Source: an uncultured Candidatus Saccharibacteria bacterium
Lineage (GTDB): Bacteria; Patescibacteriota; Saccharimonadia; Saccharimonadales; Saccharimonadaceae
Length of the DNA: 28,287 bases
NCBI GenBank assembly: GCA_937989565.1
Contig: CALKRM010000026.1
Coordinates: forward strand, 1 to 28,287
Reading direction: 5' to 3'
Shown: positions 1 through 7,373 of the stretch, piece after piece
Numbering within the stretch: position 1 is the first letter of the stretch
Layout of the letters: each line of letters begins with the position of its first letter
The notes under the pieces: model-generated
Database searches by the model: none
Seen by the model: the letters and a program-made list of their open reading frames with translations, nothing else
What the model was told of the DNA's origin: nothing
Program-made: the position numbers and the translations under genes

Positions 1-1190
1 TCATCCCACATAACGCGTCCAGGATTTTTCTTAGATAGATTGGCGTAAATTTCACGCGCCTTCTCCACCAGTTCTGGCTTATTCTTAAGTAGCGGTGAAA
101 CGGCAAATTTAACTGGCGCCAAATGTTCTGGAAGTGCCAAATAAACACGCTTGCTGCCGTTCTGCTCGTCCTCACGATAAGCGCTCGACAACACCGCCAT
201 CAGCGCCCGCTCAACACCAAAACTCGGCTCAATCACGTGCGGCACAAACTTCTCATTTGTCCCCTTGATCGTATATTCCATACTCTTTCCGCTGACGCGC
301 TGAATATTCATCAGGTCAAAATCAGTCCGATATGCAATCCCCATCAGCTCTTCCTTGCCAATTGGAAAATCGTATTCAATGTCAATCGTTTTCTTACTGT
401 AGTGCGCTCTGTCCTCAGCCGGAACATCCAACTCGTGGATATTCTTAGGGTCTAATCCCAATGCCTCCAAAAACTCGTGCGTCGACTTCAGCAACTCATC
501 AAACGCTTCCTGCCAATTCTCTGGATTGACAAAATACTCAATCTCCATTTGCTCAAACTCCCGAGAACGGAAAACAAAATCTCGCGGCGCAATTTCATTG
601 CGAAACGCCTTGCCCTGCTGAGCAATTCCAAACGGCAAGTCTGGATAAAAACTATCAACAACGTTCTTAAAATTGGTAAAAATTCCCTGAGCGGTTTCTG
701 GGCGAAGATATGCAACGCTGTCTTCACTTTCGGTGGCGCCGACGCTCGTCTTAAACATCATATTAAACGTGCGAGATTTACTCAGTGGATTTCCGTCTGG
801 ACTTTTAATTCCTTTTTCTGCAATCACTTCGTCCATTTGTTCCATCGTCAAGCCGTCAGCATCAATACCATTGTCCTTAAGAATGTGGTCAGTGCGATAA
901 CGCCGATGATTAACCGTATCTTCGCACAATGGGTCAACGAACGTATCAACATGCCCACTTGCCTTCCAGACTTTCGGATTCATCAAAATTGCCGCATCGA
1001 CGCCATATATATCATCGCGCTCGTCAACAAACATTCGCCACCACAAATTCATGATATTTCGCTTCAACTGAACGCCAAGCGGACCGTAATCCCACGTTCC
1101 AGACAAACCGCCGTAAACATCAGAACCCTGATAAATAAAACCGCGACGCTTACACAGGCTAATAATATCTTCCATTTTTGCTTGACTCAT
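1..1190 (-). CDS. glyS: Glycyl-tRNA synthetase, alpha2 type, C-terminus cut by window edge
   Basis: Charges tRNA-Gly with glycine in the cytoplasm. I translated 396 codons from the ATG at 1190. The N-terminus has the GlyRS segment GGLSGTWDYGPLGV (residues 27-40). Then come the RPETAQGIF block (163-171), class II motif 2 around FRNEI and FRSREFEQMEIEYF (197-220), and motif 3 EPSFGVERAL (321-330). This is the single-chain homodimeric form, not the alpha2beta2 GlyQ/GlyS pair. The usual length is about 450-460 residues, so roughly the last 60 (the anticodon-binding end) lie beyond the window. The start at 1190 is favoured by AAAGG 8 nt upstream. An in-frame ATG at 1208 would add six residues but has no ribosome-binding site. 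It follows recO, with its own extended -10 promoter between the two genes. Several plus-strand open frames here are shadows. Confidence 0.95.
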   Translation of the reverse strand, partial: MSQAKMEDIISLCKRRGFIYQGSDVYGGLSGTWDYGPLGVQLKRNIMNLWWRMFVDERDDIYGVDAAILMNPKVWKASGHVDTFVDPLCEDTVNHRRYRTDHILKDNGIDADGLTMEQMDEVIAEKGIKSPDGNPLSKSRTFNMMFKTSVGATESEDSVAYLRPETAQGIFTNFKNVVDSFYPDLPFGIAQQGKAFRNEIAPRDFVFRSREFEQMEIEYFVNPENWQEAFDELLKSTHEFLEALGLDPKNIHELDVPAEDRAHYSKKTIDIEYDFPIGKEELMGIAYRTDFDLMNIQRVSGKSMEYTIKGTNEKFVPHVIEPSFGVERALMAVLSSAYREDEQNGSKRVYLALPEHLAPVKFAVSPLLKNKPELVEKAREIYANLSKKNPGRVMWD

Positions 1191-1205
1191 TGAAAAACCT
1201 TTCTT

Positions 1206-1220
1206 CATGTTGGCAACATG
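1206..1220. promoter_or_regulatory. 15-bp perfect dyad in the glyS leader
   Basis: CATGTTG, one central base, CAACATG: a perfect 7-bp inverted repeat centred on 1213. It lies about 15-30 nt downstream of the predicted glyS start point. The single-base centre cannot form an RNA hairpin loop, so if it is functional it is more likely a protein-binding DNA site. It could also be chance. Confidence 0.35.
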
Positions 1221-1241
1221 GCGATTCACATTATTTCCTAA

Positions 1242-1250
1242 ATTATACCA
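1242..1250 (-). promoter_or_regulatory. glyS promoter (extended -10 TGG-TATAAT)
   Basis: A perfect TATAAT at 1247-1242 is preceded by TGG, giving an extended -10. No convincing -35 is visible. The predicted start point is near 1235, leaving a leader of about 45 nt before the ATG at 1190. The leader holds an ATG-TGA mini-frame and the dyad at 1206-1220. Confidence 0.65.
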
Positions 1251-1264
1251 TTTTACGAGCAATT

Positions 1265-1945
1265 TTACACCGCCGCGTGCTGTCTGGCAGTCAGCCAGCA
1301 ATCGTTTATAACCTCAGTTATTCCGCCAATTTGCGCCACATTCGCGAGTGGTTTTGCCTGGATTAACCTTAACAATTTGATTGCGTCCGCGCCCAAATCG
1401 CCCTGCTCCGCCAATCTCAAGCCTTTCTCTGCATTGTCATACATATATTTTTTATCAGGAAGTAGCGCCGCTGTCGTTACGTCCGTTCGAAGATTCAGCT
1501 CATCTCCCAGCAAACTCGCGTATTGCAAATAAAACCACGTTTCAATCAATTTTTGGTTTATTGCAGGATTATTCAATTGCTCTAAAACTTGGCTCAGCAC
1601 ATAATACCACTCTGGTTCGTCAATATTTTCACTCGCCACAGAAACCAGTTTCATCACCGAATATACAAATTGCATCCGATCATAATCTTCCAAAATATGC
1701 CGATAAAAAGCCGACAATCGAGCGGAAGTCAATAGTCCCAAATCGCCCCGACCAGAGCGGATAACCACGTCGCAAATCGCGAATAATTCAATTCCGCCCG
1801 CCAATTTACTGCGCTCCCGACGCACGCCTTTCGCGATTACGCTACGTCGACCTTTTGGCGTTAATAATTGCAAAACTCGGTCAGCTTCGGCGTAATTCGT
1901 TCGCCTCAAAACGATCGCTTTTACTCGTTCACTCTGCCCCGTCAT
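1265..1945 (-). CDS. recO: DNA repair protein RecO
   Basis: 226 residues. RecO loads RecA at single-stranded gaps with RecR, acting in the RecFOR pathway. The N-terminal OB fold is recognisable: VKAIVLRRTNYAEADRVLQL (residues 8-27) is the classic RecO opening, followed by TPKGRRSVIAKGVRRERSKL. The helical C-terminal part follows. I do not see the cysteine cluster that forms the zinc site in some RecO proteins, which is common variation. The ATG at 1945 overlaps the end of the upstream receiver gene by 17 nt, so it is almost certainly translated from the histidine kinase-receiver-recO message. No terminator is visible after it, and the glyS promoter begins within 20 nt of its stop. Confidence 0.9.
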   Translation of the reverse strand: MTGQSERVKAIVLRRTNYAEADRVLQLLTPKGRRSVIAKGVRRERSKLAGGIELFAICDVVIRSGRGDLGLLTSARLSAFYRHILEDYDRMQFVYSVMKLVSVASENIDEPEWYYVLSQVLEQLNNPAINQKLIETWFYLQYASLLGDELNLRTDVTTAALLPDKKYMYDNAEKGLRLAEQGDLGADAIKLLRLIQAKPLANVAQIGGITEVINDCWLTARQHAAV

Positions 1946-2300
1946 TTAGAACCTCGCGAAAAATCGCCCGCGCCTCATTCGGACGCATCGATGTTTTATT
2001 CAAAATCGCCTTCACGCCAAGCGGACGCAAATTGTCCATTTTAACGTCAATATTCGTACAAACCACAATCGGCAAACTCGCCAAATCCGCGTACGATCGT
2101 AGCTCATTCAACAAAGCAATCGCCGTTTCGCCAGCCAACAGCATATCCAAAATTAAAGCATCGGGTTGCCAATCGTCAATAATTTCAATCGCCTGACCAC
2201 CAGAAACCGCCACTCGATATTCCGCGCCAACATCCGCGGCAAACTTGCCCAGAATATCCGCCCAATTCTTATCATCCTCAACGATTAACAGTTTTTTCAT
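1929..2300 (-). CDS. Stand-alone response-regulator receiver protein
   Basis: 123 residues forming a single CheY-like receiver domain with no output domain. The acidic pair is Asp9/Asp10, the phosphoacceptor is Asp52 in LILDML, the Thr switch is Thr82 in VVCTN, and the conserved Lys is Lys102 in LNKTS. Its ATG overlaps the stop of the upstream histidine kinase by 4 nt (ATGA), so it is the likely phosphorylation partner. With no DNA-binding domain it must act by protein contact or as a phosphate relay. It overlaps recO downstream by 17 nt. The target is not evident from sequence. Confidence 0.88.
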   Translation of the reverse strand: MKKLLIVEDDKNWADILGKFAADVGAEYRVAVSGGQAIEIIDDWQPDALILDMLLAGETAIALLNELRSYADLASLPIVVCTNIDVKMDNLRPLGVKAILNKTSMRPNEARAIFREVLNDGAE

Positions 2301-3013
2301 ATCAAGCTCAACTGCCGACTAATTGGCATTTCTACATAAAAAGTCAGTCCATCACGATGACGAATCAGACCAATTCGCCCGTTCATCGCCCGCGCAAATT
2401 GATTCGCCACGTAAATCCCCAGCCCGCTACTTTCCGGCCTTGTTCGCACGGTTTTTCGCGTTTCCATTTCATCAAGCAAAAGCCGATACTCCTTCAAACT
2501 CATCATCGGTCCAAAATCCCGCACGCTCATTCTCACGGCATCTTTTGTCGCCTTAACCGAAACCTTAATTTCCGACCCATCCTCTGTATATGCCAGTGCG
2601 TTATTCAAAAAGTTCGCTAAAATTCGCCCCAAAAGCGTTCGGTTCGCTAATATCAATTGACTATTTCGACTGCCCTTAGGCCAGCTAACTTTTCGCCCAT
2701 AAAGTATTGCGTTGAACTTTGTTTCCATCGCTACTTGCTGACATAAAGCCAACGGATTGACCGGTTCAAGCGGAAATAACGACGGCGTTAAATTAGCTGA
2801 ATTTGCCAAATCGATCGTAAGCTGCAACGCCTGCTCAGAAGTCCGAATAATTCGTTGCTGGATCTGAGCTTTATCGGCAGAACTGGTTAAATCGTCGTCC
2901 AATAATAATGCCAATTGTCTAATCAAAGCCAGCGGCGCTTTCAGCTCGTGTGCCGCCACCAAAATGCTCGGCAATCCCCCAAAATCAGCATCACTCCACT
3001 CTTTACCTGCCAT
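2297..3013 (-). CDS. Soluble histidine kinase lacking a sensor domain
   Basis: 238 residues. The H box is AAHELKAPLALIR, with His22 as the likely phosphorylation site. The dimerisation helices run to about residue 75 and the ATPase domain from about 85 to 232. It has the N box FLNNALAYTEDG (Asn137/138), G1 box RDFGPM (Asp166) and G2 box SSGLGIYVANQ (195-205). There is no transmembrane segment and only about 15 residues before the dimerisation domain, so no input domain is encoded. Signals must come through a partner protein or the cytoplasm. It heads an operon with a receiver and recO. The ATG at 3013 lies 2 nt after the predicted start point, so the message is probably leaderless. Confidence 0.88.
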   Translation of the reverse strand: MAGKEWSDADFGGLPSILVAAHELKAPLALIRQLALLLDDDLTSSADKAQIQQRIIRTSEQALQLTIDLANSANLTPSLFPLEPVNPLALCQQVAMETKFNAILYGRKVSWPKGSRNSQLILANRTLLGRILANFLNNALAYTEDGSEIKVSVKATKDAVRMSVRDFGPMMSLKEYRLLLDEMETRKTVRTRPESSGLGIYVANQFARAMNGRIGLIRHRDGLTFYVEMPISRQLSLI

Positions 3014-3021
3014 ACAATTCT

Positions 3022-3030
3022 AGTATAGCA
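3022..3030 (-). promoter_or_regulatory. Promoter of the kinase-receiver-recO operon
   Basis: Extended -10 TGC-TATACT (hexamer 3027-3022). No good -35 is visible. The predicted start point at about 3015 is 2 nt before the ATG at 3013. Confidence 0.6.
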
Positions 3031-3048
3031 AATATGCATCGAGATTTT

Positions 3049-3708
3049 CTATTCAGAGATTTTTACAGTACTCAATATAGTCTGGAAATCTGGCTTAAAC
3101 GTGTCTGCGTCGGTTGAAAAACGAATAGTTTTATCGCGAACTTTCATCAAAACCACAGAGCCACGCAACTCCTTCTCAAACGTACCGTCAATCCGAGTCG
3201 CTGAAATTCCGTTAAACTCAGTACTACTTGAGGTCAATTCACCCTTCTTTAGTCGTGATTGATAGTCATTCAGCACCGTATCCATATTCTTGTTGATAAT
3301 CTCCAGCCTTAATGCAAACCGACTATTTTTATTAGTTGTCGAAGGAACTGAAACTGGGTGGAAATAAGCTTTGTAATCACCCCTGTCGCTGCCGTCATTT
3401 GCTACATATACACTCCAAGTTTTTGGATACATGAATGACACTCGACCGTATTCAGCAGGACCAACAAATTCAATACGCGGGTTTTTTGCTTCTTCAGAAA
3501 ATTTCTTCTGGTCTGATTCGGCTTGTTCGCTCTTACCCTTAGCAACTTCAATCGCAACTTTACTATCAACACTGCTTTTTTCTCGGGAATATTGCATGTA
3601 CGCCCAAATTGCCAAAGATCCAGCAATCAAAAACAATATCAGACAGCCGATTGTACCGACCATCCAGCCATTAACTGAGCCGCGCTCACTCTTATCTCTC
3701 GTCATCAT
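3049..3708 (-). CDS. Single-pass membrane protein of unknown function
   Basis: 219 residues. A short charged N-terminus is followed by one hydrophobic helix (about residues 14-37), then a charged Glu/Lys/Ser-rich stalk (about 40-75). The extracytoplasmic domain (about 77-219) begins with the pattern EYGRVSFMYPKTWSVYV. That pattern is typical of small bacterial domains of the PsbP-like/DUF type (GxxFxYPxxW), a resemblance I cannot confirm. No catalytic motif or lipobox is visible, and the helix has no cleavage site I would trust, so it is probably anchored with the domain outside. Two ATGs start the frame (3708 and 3705). It has its own strong promoter and is probably leaderless. The neighbours do not suggest a function. 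Confidence 0.8.
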   Translation of the reverse strand: MMTRDKSERGSVNGWMVGTIGCLILFLIAGSLAIWAYMQYSREKSSVDSKVAIEVAKGKSEQAESDQKKFSEEAKNPRIEFVGPAEYGRVSFMYPKTWSVYVANDGSDRGDYKAYFHPVSVPSTTNKNSRFALRLEIINKNMDTVLNDYQSRLKKGELTSSSTEFNGISATRIDGTFEKELRGSVVLMKVRDKTIRFSTDADTFKPDFQTILSTVKISE

Positions 3709-3715
3709 ATTGTAA

Positions 3716-3744
3716 AGTATAGCTTATGCTTTAATTGATGTAAA
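3716..3744 (-). promoter_or_regulatory. Promoter TTTACA-N17-TATACT
   Basis: -35 TTTACA (3744-3739), 17-bp spacer, -10 TATACT (3721-3716). The predicted start point at about 3709 is immediately before the ATG at 3708, so the transcript would be leaderless. The -35 overlaps the downstream end of xseB by a few bases' distance only. Confidence 0.65.
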
Positions 3745-3748
3745 GATC

Positions 3749-3937
3749 CTACTCAGCGTTAAAATCCTCGCTAAGAACCTCGATATCATGTCGCATATCT
3801 TCCAGCGTAGCAGTAATTTTTTTTGATAACTCTCTCGCCTCAATAAACCTCTGTTTTGCCTCGTCCAGGTTAAAATCATCGCCTTGAAACCACGCGATTT
3901 GCTCGTTCAATTCAGTCATCATTTGCTCAATTGTCAT
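3749..3937 (-). CDS. xseB: Exodeoxyribonuclease VII small subunit
   Basis: 62 residues from the ATG at 3937. It is an all-helical small subunit that binds XseA to form exonuclease VII, which degrades single-stranded DNA. The family pattern is visible: MTELNEQIAWFQGDDFNLDE, then AKQRFIEARELSKKITATLE. I chose the ATG at 3937, which overlaps the xseA stop by 11 nt. The frame is open to a TTG at 3958, but the family begins at the internal position. It is translationally coupled to xseA, and no separate ribosome-binding site is obvious. Confidence 0.87.
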   Translation of the reverse strand: MTIEQMMTELNEQIAWFQGDDFNLDEAKQRFIEARELSKKITATLEDMRHDIEVLSEDFNAE

Positions 3938-5027
3938 GTCGTTGTTCACTATTCTCAATTCTCGCTTTCATAATTATATCTTTTGTTGTAATCTCTACAA
4001 TATTACCAATCTGTAAATCACCCTTGATCATTGCATAACCACGACGCAGCGCCATTTCCGGATCATACTCAGCGATGACTTTTTGTTGCGACAATGTTGC
4101 ATTTACAGTCGCATCCACGTGATTCGACCACTGTTTTAGCGCTTCTTTTTGCAACATTGTTGCATTAAGCGACTGTTCTTCGATAACTCTACAAATTGAA
4201 TCTTTCGCGTCAATTAGCCTGTAATGCAAATGCCGAATCACTTCTCGCTTGTCAGGAAACAGCAATTGCGCGGCGTTACTCGGCGTGGCTGCGCGAACGT
4301 CCGCCGCCAAATCACATAAACTCTCATCAATCTCATGACCAATTCCAGTCATTGTCGGAATGCGACTACTCGCCACCGCCCGTACTAGTTTTTCATCATT
4401 AAAACTCGCCAAATCTTCCGCACTGCCACCGCCACGAATCAAAACAATCACATCTGGAGATTCTGACATTTGATTAAAATATGATATTGCTCGAACAGCT
4501 TGATCTGCAGCATTCGCACCCTGCACATTAACGTTGGCGACTACGAATTTCACGCCACCCCAACGCTCACCGGAAATCTTCATAAAATCAGCATATCCCG
4601 CCGCTTTTGTACTGGAAATAACAGCCACCCTCTGAGGATATTGCGGTAATGGGCGCTTTCTTTCAGAATTAAACAAACCCTCAACTGTCAATTTTTGCTT
4701 CAAAAGATCAAAACTTCGCTTCAAACTTCCCTTGCCTAATGGGCGAATCTCTTGAACATTCAAACTAAAGGCGCCTTTATCTCTAAGCGCTGGCATTGCT
4801 CGAACGACAACTTTCATTCCATCTTCAATTGGCGTACGTAAATTGCTAAAACCAACAAAACACCGGACCAGCCCGTCGTCATCTTTCAGATCGAAAAAAG
4901 CGTATTTCGGAGGATAAGACTTGAAACTAGAAACCTCGCCCTCAACTTCAACCATTCCAGCAAAAGCCACGTCAAAAGTTTGATTGACAACTGCTATGAA
5001 ATTACTAACACTAAACCTGGGAATCAT
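3927..5027 (-). CDS. xseA: Exodeoxyribonuclease VII large subunit
   Basis: 366 residues. It is the catalytic subunit of exonuclease VII, acting on single-stranded DNA. An N-terminal OB fold (about 5-100; EVEGEVSSFKSYPPKYAFFD) is followed by the catalytic domain. Signatures include RVAVISSTKAAGYADFMKI (about 133-151), LIRGGGSAEDLASFNDEKL (about 196-214), TGIGHEIDESLCDLAADVRA and ATPSNAAQL. It is somewhat shorter than the 400-450 residues usual for the family; the coiled-coil and C-terminal parts are reduced. It overlaps the upstream membrane-protein gene by 17 nt and xseB by 11 nt, so all three are one operon. Confidence 0.94.
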   Translation of the reverse strand: MIPRFSVSNFIAVVNQTFDVAFAGMVEVEGEVSSFKSYPPKYAFFDLKDDDGLVRCFVGFSNLRTPIEDGMKVVVRAMPALRDKGAFSLNVQEIRPLGKGSLKRSFDLLKQKLTVEGLFNSERKRPLPQYPQRVAVISSTKAAGYADFMKISGERWGGVKFVVANVNVQGANAADQAVRAISYFNQMSESPDVIVLIRGGGSAEDLASFNDEKLVRAVASSRIPTMTGIGHEIDESLCDLAADVRAATPSNAAQLLFPDKREVIRHLHYRLIDAKDSICRVIEEQSLNATMLQKEALKQWSNHVDATVNATLSQQKVIAEYDPEMALRRGYAMIKGDLQIGNIVEITTKDIIMKARIENSEQRHDN

Positions 5028-6078
5028 CTGGCTTGCCGTATTTAATCAGTGCGTGTTGATAGAAAATATAGCCAAAGATAATCGTGCCAGTAAGTAAAAT
5101 TGCTCGCGTCAAAATTATTCCAGCAATCGCCAAATCTGGCGGAGTGCCTGCCATACTTAAGAAAATAATCATAATGGTTTCATAAACGCCCGTCCCTCCA
5201 GGCGTAAACACGACAATCGCCGCCAATCCCGCCACGCCGTATCCAACCATCAGAATCGCCGGATTAACAAAAACACCCAACGACAGAAACGCCACAGCAA
5301 ACATCGCCACGTCAAAAACAGTGTAGACAGTTCCCCAAATCATCGGTTTTATTAGAAGTTTCGGATGATTGGACAAATCTTGAAAATCGTCCTGCATGTC
5401 AACAAAAAACTCTTCGACTTTCTTCGACTTCATTACTCGTCGCCTCTTACCCAAGGTTACAATTTTCACCAGCGTATTGATAAATCTGGACAATTTAGCG
5501 GCAGTCATTTGCATACGCCGCTTTGACGAAAACACGAAAATCAGACCAAACGTCAGTGCCAAAACCACGATAATCAGCAAGAAACTAGCGGCAACGATAT
5601 AACGATTAACCTTACCGTCAATAGCCAGCGCCAACACAGCAATCACCAACAGAACCAAAAGCGACAAAAATCCCGTAACGTAACGAATCACCTGCGCAAA
5701 TGTCGAACGCGCCGAGCTCACGCCAAGTTTATGCATTCGCCACGTCGTATACGAAATACCGCTAACTCCGCCCGACGGAAAAATATGATTGACCAAATTA
5801 AGCTCCAGCGCGATCCTCGTCTGCTCCAGCCTGGAAATATGATGAATCAGATTCTTCTCTCTTAAATACGAAAAAATCATCTCGCCGCCAGCGAAATACA
5901 CGATAATCTGAAACGGCAATAGTAAGAATAATAGCCATAAATCCGCGTGCAAAAACAGATTCCACGCCTTCACGAGCTCATGCCGAGATAGAAAAATTAT
6001 TATCGCCAAAACCGCCAACGTCAAAACGCTCATAATGGCTCGTGGCGATTTCAACAATTGCAACACCTTCGGTAACAT
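5011..6078 (-). CDS. Flippase-like membrane protein (LPG synthase TM-region family)
   Basis: 355 residues with about eight hydrophobic segments: roughly 15-30, 43-63, 125-150, 157-180, 240-265, 272-295, 300-325 and 325-345. The order, the GGEMIFSYL segment near the start, the FPSGGVSGISY stretch and the late FTPGGTGVYETIMIIF block match the family typified by the N-terminal membrane region of MprF (UPF0104). Members move or modify lipids, but the substrate here is unknown. I start it at the ATG at 6078 rather than 6087, because the upstream ATG lies inside the predicted -10 (TATAATG) and would not be transcribed. It heads the operon with xseA and xseB, a pairing with no obvious functional logic. 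Confidence 0.82.
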   Translation of the reverse strand: MLPKVLQLLKSPRAIMSVLTLAVLAIIIFLSRHELVKAWNLFLHADLWLLFLLLPFQIIVYFAGGEMIFSYLREKNLIHHISRLEQTRIALELNLVNHIFPSGGVSGISYTTWRMHKLGVSSARSTFAQVIRYVTGFLSLLVLLVIAVLALAIDGKVNRYIVAASFLLIIVVLALTFGLIFVFSSKRRMQMTAAKLSRFINTLVKIVTLGKRRRVMKSKKVEEFFVDMQDDFQDLSNHPKLLIKPMIWGTVYTVFDVAMFAVAFLSLGVFVNPAILMVGYGVAGLAAIVVFTPGGTGVYETIMIIFLSMAGTPPDLAIAGIILTRAILLTGTIIFGYIFYQHALIKYGKPDDSQV

Positions 6079-6085
6079 AACCTTC

Positions 6086-6094
6086 ATTATACCA
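6086..6094 (-). promoter_or_regulatory. Divergent promoter, minus side (TGG-TATAAT)
   Basis: Perfect extended -10: hexamer 6091-6086 preceded by TGG. The predicted start point at 6079 is 1 nt before the ATG at 6078, giving a leaderless message. The upstream in-frame ATG (6087-6085) overlaps the hexamer. Confidence 0.68.
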
Positions 6095-6101
6095 CGATAA
6101 A

Positions 6102-6110
6102 TGTTATAAT
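6102..6110 (+). promoter_or_regulatory. Divergent promoter, plus side (TGT-TATAAT)
   Basis: Perfect extended -10: TGT at 6102-6104, TATAAT at 6105-6110. The predicted start point at 6117 is the A of the start codon. Only 13 bp separate this hexamer from the opposing one at 6086-6091, so both cannot be occupied by polymerase at once. Confidence 0.7.
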
Positions 6111-6116
6111 TACGAC

Positions 6117-7310
6117 ATGTTTATAGCTATTCTTGGACGCCAACCAGAAATCTCTATCGCTGAATTAGAGGCTGTTTACGGCGCTCAAAATGTCCAAAAA
6201 ATCTCCAACCAAGCCGCCACGGTTAATTGCGACAATTTATCAATTGACAATCTCGGCGGAACAATTAAATGCGGACAAGTCATCACAAAGATAAAATCGC
6301 AAAAATCGGACCACAATACCCTGCTCCAAGCCTCAAAAATTATTGTTGAAAAATACACGAAAAAACTTTCACATAGCCAGAAAAAAATAACGCTTGGAAT
6401 AAGTTTTTATGGTAATAAAACAGATCCGAGGAACGTCCAAAAAATCGGAATTATCTTAAAAAATAATTTGAAAAAATCTGGCGTTAGTTTGCGCCTAATT
6501 CCTAATAAAACCGCCGCTCTGTCCACTGCGACCTCTCACAATAATAAACTCGGCAGGTCTGAGGCGAAAATTGAAATTATTATAGCTAAGAACGTGTATG
6601 GAGATTTGATAATCGCTGAAAGTCGTGGCGCTCAAAATATCAATTCGTATACTCAGCGCGACCGTGGACGACCAAAACGCGATGCCTTCGTGGGAATGCT
6701 TCCGCCTAAACTTGCACAGATTATGATCAACCTTTCTGACGCAAAACCTAACGATTACCTTTGGGATCCGTTTTGCGGCACAGGAACGGTATTACAAGAG
6801 TCTGCGCTTATCGGCATGAATGCTTATGGCAGTGATTTGAGCGATAAGATGATATCTTACACGACTGAAAATATGAACTGGGTGGAAAAAACTTTTTCGA
6901 CAAACACTTTCTGGCAAGCACATCAGGCCGATGCCACCTCTGTAAAATTAACAGGTGAACAGAAGAAACGGATTTCTCGAATTGTTTGCGAAACATATTT
7001 AGGTCAGCCGTTTTCCGCACCACCTAGCCCAGAAAAACTTCACGAAGTAGCCGGAAATTGTAATCACATAATTAGCGATTTTCTACAAAATATCCGCTCG
7101 CAAATTCGCCCAGGCACGACGCTTTGCATAGCCGTTCCAGCGTGGCAGAATCGCGAAGGTAAATTCACTCACCTACCTCTGATAAAAAATCTTAAAAAAC
7201 TTGGATATCAGCAAATTATCGATAAAAATCTCTTGTATTACCGTGAAGATCAAGTTGTTGCCAGAGAAATATTGGTATTAAAACCAGCAGATATAACCAA
7301 AACCGCTTGA
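6117..7310 (+). CDS. Trm11-like RNA methyltransferase (UPF0020 fold)
   Basis: 397 residues. The N-terminal part (1-150) opens with FIAILGRQPEISIAELEAVYG, typical of the Trm11/TrmG10 group, and probably carries a THUMP-like RNA-binding region. The C-terminal Rossmann methyltransferase has the SAM-binding motif WDPFCGTGTVLQESALIG (about 218-235), followed by YGSDLSDKM. Where relatives have the catalytic D/NPPY motif, this protein reads IVCETYLGQPF (about 287-298). The family mostly makes N2-methylguanosine in tRNA, but the altered motif leaves the reaction open. It has its own divergent promoter, is predicted leaderless, and is followed by rpmA with a separate promoter. Confidence 0.75.
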   Translation: MFIAILGRQPEISIAELEAVYGAQNVQKISNQAATVNCDNLSIDNLGGTIKCGQVITKIKSQKSDHNTLLQASKIIVEKYTKKLSHSQKKITLGISFYGNKTDPRNVQKIGIILKNNLKKSGVSLRLIPNKTAALSTATSHNNKLGRSEAKIEIIIAKNVYGDLIIAESRGAQNINSYTQRDRGRPKRDAFVGMLPPKLAQIMINLSDAKPNDYLWDPFCGTGTVLQESALIGMNAYGSDLSDKMISYTTENMNWVEKTFSTNTFWQAHQADATSVKLTGEQKKRISRIVCETYLGQPFSAPPSPEKLHEVAGNCNHIISDFLQNIRSQIRPGTTLCIAVPAWQNREGKFTHLPLIKNLKKLGYQQIIDKNLLYYREDQVVAREILVLKPADITKTA

Positions 7311-7335
7311 CAACTGGCTTTATTTTCGATAAACT
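7307..7335 (+). promoter_or_regulatory. rpmA promoter TTGACA-N17-TAAACT
   Basis: Consensus -35 TTGACA (7307-7312), 17-bp spacer, -10 TAAACT (7330-7335). The -35 overlaps the stop of the methyltransferase gene. The leader is about 32 nt and contains AAGGAG at 7362-7367, correctly spaced for the ATG at 7374. Confidence 0.8.
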
Positions 7336-7373
7336 AGAACAGATTGTTTTATAGAAACTATAAGGAGTAAAGA

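Noticed and set aside
477..1193. Plus-strand open frame of 238 codons
   Set aside because: It is antisense to the clearly conserved glyS frame, has no domain or ribosome-binding site, and the minus frame explains the region.
1191..1264. T-box riboswitch before glyS (and before serS at 23412-23499)
   Set aside because: The glyS leader is only about 45 nt and serS appears leaderless; there is no T-box sequence or antiterminator.
3938..3958. xseB starting at the TTG at 3958
   Set aside because: The extra seven codons lie within xseA, the start codon is weak, and the family begins at the ATG at 3937.
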